This document shows positions 1-7,800 of a stretch of DNA of 29,648 bases, piece after piece. A program made the position numbers and the translations under genes. Positions within the stretch are counted from its first letter, which is position 1. Every line of letters starts with the position of its first letter. Location of the stretch: positions 1 to 29,648 of IMG/VR virus record IMGVR_UViG_3300030389_004697. One strand, given 5' to 3'. The stretch comes from a virus. The notes below the pieces were generated by a model that was not told the origin of the DNA, searched no databases, and worked only from the letters and a program-made list of their open reading frames with translations.

Positions 1-191
1 CTACCGTTACCATTTCCAGAACCATTCCCATTATTCCCATTTCCGTTAGAACTTCCGTTAGATTTGCCATTACCATTTTTTTCGTCGTCTCTCCTGAGAT
101 AACCACCATAACCGATTCGATACCCAGTAGGAATCTTCTTACACTTCTTGTCAGTGTAGCAATAATAGTAGCCTTGTTTACATTTCTTCAT
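1..191 (-). CDS. Small Cys/Tyr-rich protein with Gly/Asn tail (3' end outside window)
   Basis: This open frame begins one base after the gene 16 stop and is still open at the window edge: 63 complete codons are visible. The first 20 residues are rich in Cys, Tyr and Lys, with cysteines at 4, 11 and 17. Next comes a Tyr/Gly segment (GYRIGYGGYLRRDD, about residues 23-36). From residue 39 it becomes an almost pure Asn/Gly/Ser tail that runs off the window. The start is supported by a good ribosome binding site (TAAGGAAG, 201-208) nine bases upstream. Similar short proteins occur between genes 16 and 17 in cyanophage genomes as far as I recall, but I know of no assigned function. The cysteines could bind a metal or form disulfides, which is only a guess. 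Confidence 0.8.
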   Translation of the reverse strand, partial: MKKCKQGYYYCYTDKKCKKIPTGYRIGYGGYLRRDDEKNGNGKSNGSSNGNGNNGNGSGNGNG

Positions 192-192
192 A

Positions 193-603
193 TTATTTAG
201 CTTCCTTAGACTCGTTATTATTTAGAAAACCCTTTTTGAGCATCTTTGATAGGTCAGATGTAGAACCTACAAACAATGCATTATTAGTGACACTACTTGG
301 ACTTTTTGGAGAATCTTCATCCAATTCTTTAACTTTCTTTTGTAAGTCAACTAACTTATCAGTTGTATCTGCAACTGACTTAATTAATTGTCCTGCAACT
401 TCATATGCTCTTGGACTTGCAGTTTCGCCAGCAACTTCCATTATACCATTAATTGCTTCTTGCCCCTTCTCAATTAGTGAATATAAATTACCTCTAGTAT
501 ATGAATAATCTTTCTCAACATCCTCTATTTTCTGCAACTGACCTTTATCAACAGGAGTTGCATCTACGTTTACTATTTGATTTTCAGAGTTTTGGTTATC
601 CAT
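193..603 (-). CDS. 16: Terminase small subunit gp16
   Basis: Small subunit of the DNA-packaging motor. In T4, gp16 forms ring oligomers that help recognise DNA and stimulate the large terminase gp17. The 136-residue protein matches the T4 gp16 (164 aa) pattern: a DYxxxR segment (32-37), a helix ending in SPRAYEV (63-69), a TTDKL helix (80-84) and a C-terminal NALFVGST segment (108-115) corresponding to T4 NATVFMGSP. The central part is predicted helical and could form the coiled-coil oligomerisation core. It follows gene 15 as in T4, with a two-base gap. A ribosome binding site AAAGGAAA (615-622) lies 11 bases upstream and supports this start. Gene 17 itself is not in the window. Confidence 0.92.
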   Translation of the reverse strand: MDNQNSENQIVNVDATPVDKGQLQKIEDVEKDYSYTRGNLYSLIEKGQEAINGIMEVAGETASPRAYEVAGQLIKSVADTTDKLVDLQKKVKELDEDSPKSPSSVTNNALFVGSTSDLSKMLKKGFLNNNESKEAK

Positions 604-605
604 AA

Positions 606-1403
606 TTAAATGTCTTTCCTTTGTGTAGGACTATATGTTTTACCATCAGAGAAGAATGAGGTTGTTTCACTAAATCCAAAATCATCATCAGGACCTGCTG
701 ATAGTGGATCGGGTTCAACAGTGTACCTCACTTCACGTTTTGCAGTTTTGGTATCTGTATTAGCAGCCATATCAACTTGAACTTTCTTAATGATACCCTC
801 TGAGGATGATGGTACAGGTCCGAACAAGTAAGTCTTTGCTGTAAATCCTAATGTATATATTAATGCCCTTCTTGTTGCAAAATCTCCTTCATAATCATCT
901 TGAAAATTCATTGAATCCAAAATGATTGGTATATCTCTCTTTTCACCAATTGCACTGACTAAATCAATCGTTAAGTTAAAAGATGGTTGGAAATATGGTA
1001 ATATCTGCTCCACAATCTGCAACGCATCATCATTTAACTTTGCAAGAATATTTAATTCAAAACCAATATTATAAGGAACAGGCATAAAAACTTTTTTTAA
1101 GTTAGTGCCATCAGATGCTTTGAATGTTTGTGTAACTCCAAGTTTTCTTGCAGAGTCATATTGTATTGATGTCATCTCAAATGACATTCTTGGTAATGTA
1201 ATTGCGACTGGTTTATTTAAATCTGCTTGTTGTTCTAATCTTGCTAGAAATTTTTGAGAAGGACCGTATGCTAATGGTACTTTTAATTCACTAAAAGTTT
1301 TTCCATCTGAACCATCATGTCGAATGTTTATATCATTAAACAAAGTTCCAAACGATATAATCGTCTTTCTTATGATTTCATGGTAGTAATAAGTTCCTAA
1401 CAT
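606..1403 (-). CDS. 15: Proximal tail sheath stabilisation / tail completion protein gp15
   Basis: T4 gp15 forms a hexamer that caps the finished tail tube and sheath and provides the surface that binds the neck of the filled head. This product is 265 residues, against 272 for T4 gp15. It begins with the characteristic MLGTYYYHEIIRK segment, followed by an F-x-x-L-F-N-D-I-x-I-x-R segment and the YGPSQKF motif (about 46-52) of the family. Its place between genes 14 and 16 is the T4 order. The start codon overlaps the gene 14 stop by one base (TAATG), which suggests translational coupling. A late-promoter-like box lies 79 bases upstream inside gene 14. Identification rests on recalled family motifs plus gene order. 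Confidence 0.93.
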   Translation of the reverse strand: MLGTYYYHEIIRKTIISFGTLFNDINIRHDGSDGKTFSELKVPLAYGPSQKFLARLEQQADLNKPVAITLPRMSFEMTSIQYDSARKLGVTQTFKASDGTNLKKVFMPVPYNIGFELNILAKLNDDALQIVEQILPYFQPSFNLTIDLVSAIGEKRDIPIILDSMNFQDDYEGDFATRRALIYTLGFTAKTYLFGPVPSSSEGIIKKVQVDMAANTDTKTAKREVRYTVEPDPLSAGPDDDFGFSETTSFFSDGKTYSPTQRKDI

Positions 1404-2842
1404 TAAAATGTACCAAATGGATTGCCTTCTGAGAAATCAATAATTTCGTCTGCTGCGACTTCAATTTCACTTGCCTTATCATATTTATCATTAAAACCAT
1501 CAGATAGTATTCTATCAATAGCATATTGAGCACCTGAAACTGTTCCAATTCCAAGTTCACCTGGTTGAAATTCTTTATTTGTAGAACCCAGTGTGAGAAT
1601 CTTATCATCCAAATCCCATTTCTTAACTCTTCCCCTTGCACCAGATTTTGAACCAACAACAAGTTCTCCGAACTGATAAGTTCCGATGCCACTTATGATT
1701 GCAGGACTTGAAACTGAAATAATTGGACTTGAAGTGTATCCAATACCAGCATCTGAAATTAGCACTCTGGAAATCCTATTATTATCAGCATCAATCTGAA
1801 CGACACCTGTTGCTGTAACTCCTGAAGATGGTGCTGATATTGTAACTGTTGGTGCAGTATCTGATGTATATCCAGATCCTTGTTCGGATACTGAGATACT
1901 ACCAATACCTGCAGAATTAGTTACAAGAACTGAAGTTGCAGCAGCACCTACACCAAATGTGGTTGAACCGATACCTGCAATTGTTGACAAGAAACTATTA
2001 ATTGTAATTGTTGGAGCAACAGTATATCCAGAACCTGGATTGATGAGTAGTATTTCTTTAACTGAAAATACATCAGCAACAGATGTTGTGATTGCGACTG
2101 CTGAAGCGTTTGTTCCACCTGCAGGTGCTGGTGTGATTGAAACGGTTGGAACTTTTGTATAACCAAATCCATCATTTGTAAGTTCAATTTTTCTAATATA
2201 TCCTGAAACTGTACCTACACCTAAACTTGCAGTTTGACCGACTGAGACAACTGATAGACTTGTCATATAACCATAATCAGTCATCTCATCATCTACTTCT
2301 TGTGCAATTGTCTCAAGTGCATCACCTGATATGTTGCTAAGTTCATCTTCAAGTTCGAATAGTTCACACTTCAATTGATAGACATAATTTTTACCTAACT
2401 GATAAAAAGGTTGTTCATGCTCTACAAATTTAATTTCAAATACTCTTTGTCCTAACGGGAAAAATATTAAGTCTCCTTCGCAAGGTCTTGTTGCAATTTC
2501 TCTTTCACTTGAAGGCAAGTCTGCTAAAAATGTGCTTATAAAATCTTCAAATCTTTCTTTTGATATTGTGACTGTTAACTCATCTTTTAAACTCATTCCA
2601 AATTTAGTCATAATATCACCAGCACCAGTATATCCTTCATAGGTATTGATATATGCTTCAATCGCATAGTTATCATTAAATGTAGATGACTGAACTTCAG
2701 TTAATATTTCATCTTTCGATAGAATTTTTCTAGGTAGATAGATTACATCTACACCATAAATTTGTAATTGTTCATTGATTAAACTCTGAACAAGTCTCTG
2801 CTCACTTTGTGATCCTTGTAGAAAAAAGGGATTTAATGCCAT
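1403..2842 (-). CDS. 14: Neck protein gp14, enlarged by an internal repeat domain
   Basis: Head completion/neck protein: in T4, gp13 and gp14 close the filled capsid and form the tail-docking platform. The N-terminal 165 residues track T4 gp14 closely: EAYINTYEGY (62-71) against T4 AAYLNSFEGY, GDLIFFPL (123-130) against GDLIYFPM, and PFYQLG (145-150), which is identical. At 479 residues it is almost twice the T4 length (256). The extra sequence is mostly a block of four repeats with a G-x-GYT core (about 214-383), followed by a module with a SGA core (about 395-445). It ends in a short acidic tail with NPFG. The gene starts six bases after the gene 13 stop, and no strong ribosome binding site is visible. 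Confidence 0.93.
   Translation of the reverse strand: MALNPFFLQGSQSEQRLVQSLINEQLQIYGVDVIYLPRKILSKDEILTEVQSSTFNDNYAIEAYINTYEGYTGAGDIMTKFGMSLKDELTVTISKERFEDFISTFLADLPSSEREIATRPCEGDLIFFPLGQRVFEIKFVEHEQPFYQLGKNYVYQLKCELFELEDELSNISGDALETIAQEVDDEMTDYGYMTSLSVVSVGQTASLGVGTVSGYIRKIELTNDGFGYTKVPTVSITPAPAGGTNASAVAITTSVADVFSVKEILLINPGSGYTVAPTITINSFLSTIAGIGSTTFGVGAAATSVLVTNSAGIGSISVSEQGSGYTSDTAPTVTISAPSSGVTATGVVQIDADNNRISRVLISDAGIGYTSSPIISVSSPAIISGIGTYQFGELVVGSKSGARGRVKKWDLDDKILTLGSTNKEFQPGELGIGTVSGAQYAIDRILSDGFNDKYDKASEIEVAADEIIDFSEGNPFGTF
1482..1489 (-). promoter_or_regulatory. Candidate late promoter upstream of gene 15
   Basis: GATAAATA read on the minus strand fits the T4-type late promoter core (T4 TATAAATA; cyanophage NATAAATA). 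It lies inside gene 14, 78 bases before the gene 15 start. Because it also encodes ordinary residues (around KYDK), chance occurrence is possible. Confidence 0.4.
1695..2205 (-). repeat. Four G-x-GYT repeats inside gene 14
   Basis: Within gp14 four units of roughly 40-60 residues carry the cores GFGYTKVP, GSGYTVAP, GSGYTSDTAP and GIGYTSSP. Each is followed by a beta-strand-like P-x-[IV]-x-I/V stretch and an Ala/Gly/Thr-rich segment. The units have diverged in DNA sequence and are recognised at protein level only. Confidence 0.8.
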
Positions 2843-2848
2843 TTGTCA

Positions 2849-3688
2849 TTAACCAATAAAATCAAGAGGAGGTGTCTCATACTCAAGTTGCATTCTTTGT
2901 CTGATATTTTCTAAATCTCTTTCACCATCTTCATATATTTCTCTACCATTTAATTCAATTCCACCTGCTAATTTTACCCCTCTAAACTTCATTAGGTTTT
3001 GTCCCCACTGTCTCTTAATAAGTGCAGTCAGATATATTTTTAAGAAACTATCATTATATACACTGGTGAATGTATTTGGATCTAAGATTCTTTGACAATC
3101 AATCACAATAAAATCATCTTTATTCACTGCAGTATAATCCATATCCAAGTATAAACGATTTTGTCTCTTGTTAAATCTAACTTGTTTCTCAGGTGTCAAT
3201 AAGAAATCAATGTCTTCAAGATAAGTCTTTGTCATTGAATATTGTAGTAATTCAACGGAATTAAATCGATAAAGATCATTCAAAAATAATTGATATTTAA
3301 TACTAAACATACCACCTGATATTGTGCTGGTATCGAATTTAAATATTCTTTCTATTCCTATTACTGAATCTGGAACTTGTATATAGTTTGATGTTTCATA
3401 AAAATTACTTGAAACAGTGGTTGCAGGATTAGTTGATATACCTGTTGTTGTTACAATTCCAACTCCTGATGTTCCATCTGCCTTTCCTCTATCAATATCA
3501 TCTTGTGTAAATTTATATTTTAAATACATTCTTTCAACACCATCAAAATGACGTTCATTGAAGACTTGTAGAGCATCATCAACTAAATCATCTATTTGGT
3601 CATCATCAACATTTATTTCCAGCACAGGAGCACCTAATCTCCTTAAAGAGTAATCTATTAATTCTTGTCTACTACTTGGTTTTGCCAT
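2849..3688 (-). CDS. 13: Neck protein gp13
   Basis: Head completion protein that, with gp14, seals the DNA-filled head and connects it to the tail. It has 279 residues, against 309 in T4. The N-terminus is the conserved part: RQELIDYSLRRLGAPVLEIN, followed by an acidic D-D-Q-I-D-D-L-V-D-D-A-L-Q segment and an ERHFDGVER segment, as in cyanophage gp13. Residues around 75-105 form a Thr/Ser/Gly-rich loop. It stands directly upstream of gene 14, as in T4. A GGAGG ribosome binding site (3701-3705) sits 12 bases before the start, inside the end of the preceding gene, so the two are probably co-transcribed. Confidence 0.9.
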   Translation of the reverse strand: MAKPSSRQELIDYSLRRLGAPVLEINVDDDQIDDLVDDALQVFNERHFDGVERMYLKYKFTQDDIDRGKADGTSGVGIVTTTGISTNPATTVSSNFYETSNYIQVPDSVIGIERIFKFDTSTISGGMFSIKYQLFLNDLYRFNSVELLQYSMTKTYLEDIDFLLTPEKQVRFNKRQNRLYLDMDYTAVNKDDFIVIDCQRILDPNTFTSVYNDSFLKIYLTALIKRQWGQNLMKFRGVKLAGGIELNGREIYEDGERDLENIRQRMQLEYETPPLDFIG

Positions 3689-3690
3689 TT

Positions 3691-4284
3691 TTAATAAAAA
3701 CCTCCATCTATCAATCCAGCAGTGAGTGTTCCGGTTATATCAGCATTTGCACCAACAGTTAATGCACTTGTGATATCTGCATTTCCACCGATATCTACAT
3801 TACCGCCAACAGTAAAATTACTGGTAACATTAGATGTTACTGCAGTTAAAATACCAGTGATGTTTCCATTTCTGGCATTGAATTCGTCAAATCTTAAATC
3901 ATCTCCAACATATAGGTCACCACCTACAAAAAGGTCGCTTCCAGTTGTGACAATTCCAATAAATGACGAAACACCTGCAATATTTAGTTGTTTTGCAAAT
4001 AATGTAGGTGCTGTGACTGTTGTGATTCCATTTAATGTTGTTAAACCATCAATGGTAACAATGTCTTTGAAAAAAGATCCTCCAAAAAAAGTGGAGACAC
4101 CTGGCATTCCAGAAACTTCACCAACTGATAGTTGAGAAACCGAAGCAATACCACCAACTACATTAATAGCGGTATCAGCACTTATCGCTCCACCTGAGGC
4201 AGCAGCGATAACTTTAACAGCATTTGATTGTCCGACACGGGCTTTGATACTATCTCCACCTACACGAACTTTGATGTTTGCCAT
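3691..4284 (-). CDS. Repeat-rich fibre-like structural protein (197 aa)
   Basis: Probably a virion appendage protein. Residues 1-30 hold two similar halves (KVRVGGDSIKARVG). From about residue 45 the protein is a run of short beta-like repeats with G-[IVL]-[ST]-[TV]-x-x cores, including GGDLYVGDDLRFDEFNARNG and, near the end, NVDIGGNADITSALTVGANADITG. This pattern is common in cyanophage tail-fibre-like proteins and suggests a trimeric beta-structured shaft. It lies immediately upstream of gene 13, where T4 has wac (fibritin, the neck whiskers), but I see no coiled coil or sequence match to fibritin. AAGGAGT (4294-4300) is a good ribosome binding site, and the start overlaps the previous stop by one base (TAATG). 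Confidence 0.72.
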   Translation of the reverse strand: MANIKVRVGGDSIKARVGQSNAVKVIAAASGGAISADTAINVVGGIASVSQLSVGEVSGMPGVSTFFGGSFFKDIVTIDGLTTLNGITTVTAPTLFAKQLNIAGVSSFIGIVTTGSDLFVGGDLYVGDDLRFDEFNARNGNITGILTAVTSNVTSNFTVGGNVDIGGNADITSALTVGANADITGTLTAGLIDGGFY

Positions 4285-4622
4285 TAACGGGTTACTCCTT
4301 CTCGAACTAACACATTCCCTTCAACGACCGTTTGTTTATTAGCATCCTTTGTAATAACAATATCATACACATAACGACCAGGTTTCAATGTAGCAGTTTG
4401 AGATGCAGTAAGACCTAGTATAATCTGACCAGAGGTAAGAGGATCCTGAAATTCAACTGTAAAAGATGTTGCTGTTGAACTACCAGCATGTTTTCTCATC
4501 TGCGCAGCACCAGCATATCCAGTTAAATTAAACGCTGAATTAGTAGTGGCAGATTCCAAAGTAAATGTCTCTGAAAAAGTTGTGCCTGAATTGATTACAA
4601 TATTCGATACATATACAGCCAT
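4284..4622 (-). CDS. Small beta-sandwich-like virion protein (112 aa)
   Basis: I do not know an experimentally assigned function. The pattern is a single small all-beta domain: an N-terminal strand (MAVYVSNIVINSGTTF), a LTGYAGAAQMRK strand-loop, an alternating segment with ITLGL-type periodicity (QIILGLTASQTATL) and a PGRYVYDIVI strand near the C-terminus ending in VVEGNVLVREG. The T/S-x-x-Q-T-A-x-L-x-P-G-x-Y-x-Y-D pattern is typical of short Ig-like or BppU-N-like domains of phage baseplate and receptor-binding complexes. Its neighbours suggest a baseplate, fibre or neck accessory protein. A late promoter box lies just upstream (4649-4656). No clear ribosome binding site is seen. Confidence 0.7.
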   Translation of the reverse strand: MAVYVSNIVINSGTTFSETFTLESATTNSAFNLTGYAGAAQMRKHAGSSTATSFTVEFQDPLTSGQIILGLTASQTATLKPGRYVYDIVITKDANKQTVVEGNVLVREGVTR

Positions 4623-4640
4623 CTATTTAACAATACTATA

Positions 4641-4859
4641 TTATTTACTATTTATGACTAAGTTAATCCCCTCCTTCAATTCTTTTAAGGCATCTTTGAT
4701 ATCTTGTATATCATTCTTCATCTGATCAATTTCATTTTTCTTCATTTCTGATGCCTTTACACTACGAACATAATTATCATAGGCAACATCATCACAGTTT
4801 ACAATTGCACCCGTATTCTCATCACGATAAAGATTTTTATGTCCTTCAACTTTAATCAT
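4641..4859 (-). CDS. Small coiled-coil protein (72 aa)
   Basis: A short protein of unknown function. Residues 1-35 contain a compact segment (GHKNLYRDENTGAIVN, then YDNYV). Residues 36-66 are strongly charged with heptad-like spacing of Met/Ile/Leu (MKKNEIDQMKNDIQDIKDAL), so a coiled coil and oligomerisation are likely. The start codon overlaps the stop of the preceding 2515-codon gene in the ATGA arrangement, which points to translational coupling and co-expression. Its 3' end contains the late promoter box of the next gene. Similar small proteins accompany large structural genes in cyanophages as far as I recall. A role as chaperone, connector or small virion component is a guess from context. 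Confidence 0.75.
   Translation of the reverse strand: MIKVEGHKNLYRDENTGAIVNCDDVAYDNYVRSVKASEMKKNEIDQMKNDIQDIKDALKELKEGINLVINSK
4649..4656 (-). promoter_or_regulatory. Candidate late promoter for the 112-aa gene
   Basis: CATAAATA on the minus strand matches the cyanophage late promoter core NATAAATA. It lies at the very end of the 72-aa gene, 26 bases before the next start codon, which is a plausible leader length for T4-type late transcripts driven by gp55-like sigma factor. Confidence 0.6.
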
Positions 4860-7800
4860 CTGACAGCGATAGTTCTTAAATCCTTAAATCTAGGAGGTCT
4901 TGCCTGATTTGTACCAGACATCACAATTTTAATTATATATCCTGTAAATTCAGGTAGATTTTCTGCAGTGAATTGATATTCTAAAAATTCATTATCTAAA
5001 CTTGCAGGTACGAATACATCAGGTCTTCCATCATTTTTTGAAGGATCACGAACTAATCTTCCAATTTCATCTTCCCTTGTGTTTAATATGTTATTGTAAC
5101 CAGGAAATAGTTCAAATTTAACTTCACCACCATCATCAGGTTTTTGTAATGCATACAATACCCTGAAGTCAGCACTCTCATCTCTGTAAGCAGAGATAAG
5201 AACTTTTAATGAAGTTGCAGGTTTAACTAATTCAATCACTCTTGACATGTATGATGCTGAGTGTGGATCATTTGCGATGTTGTCAACTCTTGGATCAATT
5301 GAATAGTCCTCTGCTCCAACTGGATTATTCAAACGATGATTAATCAATTCAACAAATGCAGTATCTGTTCTAATAATAGGTGATAATGCGGAAGAATCAG
5401 TTTTATTTAATGTAAGATTAACTGTTAATGATTTATTTCTTGGTAAATTATTAAGATAAGCAGTTTCATTTACTTTTGAAGCAACTAAACGAGGAGTTGA
5501 AAACTCATTATATTCATTAATTTCAACTGTTTCAAAACCTTGATCGATAAAGGAAACTTCAGAACCACCAACACTTGTACCAGACACAGTTCTAATTGAT
5601 GCAGTTGTATTAGTATCAGAACCAGGATTTAATATATTGAATGTTGGGACAGCAGCACCAAACATGATATTAGTTGATGAGTGAACATTATCACCGCCAA
5701 CAAATCTCTTTTCTTTAAATGATAATGCAGGTGCAGATCCTATTCCAGCACTTACACTTGCCACATCTGCACTTCTATCAAGTCCATTAGCACTACTATC
5801 AAAATTAATATTATACGAATCAATATCAATACCTGATGCATTTATATTTTTCTCTATACCATTGATTCTTCTTAATGAAATTCCACTAATTTCATATTTT
5901 TGCAATTCAACAGCGTTTACTTGACCATGAGGTTGAGCGATTGTATTGTCGATACCTCTTCCAAGATTATTAAGTGTAGTTGCACCCACTTGGTTGTAAG
6001 AAATAATCTCATCACCAATTTTTATATAACCTGGATTTTGAGCTCCAACAGGAATTCCCTCAAAGACTGAAAAACCAGTGGTTGAACCAACGGATAACTG
6101 AGTATCTGTTGCTGATATTGCTCCTACTAAATTAGTAGTTTCAGTATCTGGAGAAACACTCTTCAAGATTGATTTATTAACACTGGAGTATCCACCATGC
6201 TCAAAATCTTGAATTGTTAATGTCTGACCATCATGTGGCGCACCATCAGCACTGTAACTCAATATCTTGTATGTTGTTAAACCAACAGTTCCATTTGCAT
6301 TAGTGCTATCATTATATCTTAATTGTTGATTAACTGAGTTTGTCCAAGAACTATCTTGACCTTGTATGTCTGTTAGGTATAGTGTATCTGTGCTGCAAAT
6401 ATTAGATATTTCAAGTTGAGCACCTGAACCTGTTGATTTATCTGCTGTTGATGTTACGAGACCTACAATGTCCCCTATTTTGTATCCTTTACCTAATCCA
6501 ACTTGAGTAATCGTTAATATACTACCATCACCATTTACAGAATTAATATTTACTTTTAATCCAGTACCTTGACCAATTATATTGTAAGTTTCAACATCAG
6601 TTGAACCGTTTGCTTTATAATTAAGTCCACCTCTTGCTACACCAACACCACTTATCTCCCCTCCGAGACCCTCAATCACAGCTGTATTACGTATCTTATC
6701 GTGAGCATGAATTTTTCTTCCCACAACTAATTTACTGAATATGCTTGAGTCAGTATCGTTGAAATGATTAACTACAACTCTACCTTTCTTTGGTAGTGTA
6801 ACGATTGGATTACTTAATAATCTTGGAACTTCAACACTATTTTCATCAGGTGTTGCGTTATCAGGGGTGATAATATCTGGGTTATAGAAAACTGCAGTTC
6901 CTGAATTAGATGTAAAGTTTGCCTTATACAATTTAAACTTCATATCCTGATACTGGTTTTCAGTCCAGAGTGATCCATTTTGAGATTTAAATAATGCACC
7001 CATAGCATACTGCGTAGAGTATGTGGTCTGTTCTGCAGTTGGTAAATTCTGAGTGTTTACAGTGGGTTCATTCATAATCGCTGTCCACACTTCATAATCC
7101 ATACTCTTATCAGACACTAATACTAATGCATATTCAGTTCCGGGTGGTAACCATATTGGTTCTGGGAACGTTACTTTTGTACCTACAGATGCATCTGTGG
7201 ATGTATTATTTTTAAGTAAAATGTTATTACCATTATCATCTGTACCAACCACTGAATCTGGGAAAAGAACAACAGGTGTACCAATAACTCTACGAGTTGG
7301 TATACCTAATTCTGTAGTCCTTATCTGGAATGTAATCGGTGCTGTTTTTTGATCACACTTTGCAAAAAATACTTCGATTGCAGTTAAAAATGCACCATCT
7401 ATATCATCGTTTGTATCAATATCAGAAGGTGCTTCAATGTTTCCACCAACAACAAATGTTTGTGCAAGAGGGTCATAGAATTCTGTTGTAATTGTATCAA
7501 CATTAATTGTGTTTACAGAGAATCCAATATTTGTACTTAGATTTACATTATTAACAATATTTGTGGTATTAACTTCATTTTGCCATCTCTCAACAGTACC
7601 ATTTGAGATATAGTTTATTTCTGCAAAAGAAACATCACTGCTACCTGGTAGACCAGGATCATTATTTGGATCAGATGATAATCTAAATGTTTTTGTTCCA
7701 GTTTCAACTTTTACACTTGGTCCTGGTGGTGTTGAATTAGGATCTCTTAGGAAGAATGTTCCAAGAACGTCTCCTATTGAATCTGAAATGAGTTTTACAT

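Noticed and set aside
236-508. Plus-strand open frame of 90 codons
   Set aside because: Lies antisense within gene 16, whose protein matches the terminase small subunit pattern; no late promoter box is on the plus strand.
1378-1692. Minus-strand open frame of 104 codons
   Set aside because: Overlaps genes 14 and 15 in another frame. Its Leu/Gln-rich product looks like a frame shadow, while gp14 and gp15 are well supported.
3722-4135. Plus-strand open frame of 137 codons
   Set aside because: Antisense shadow of the 197-aa repeat protein; the repetitive low-complexity coding sequence keeps the opposite frame open.
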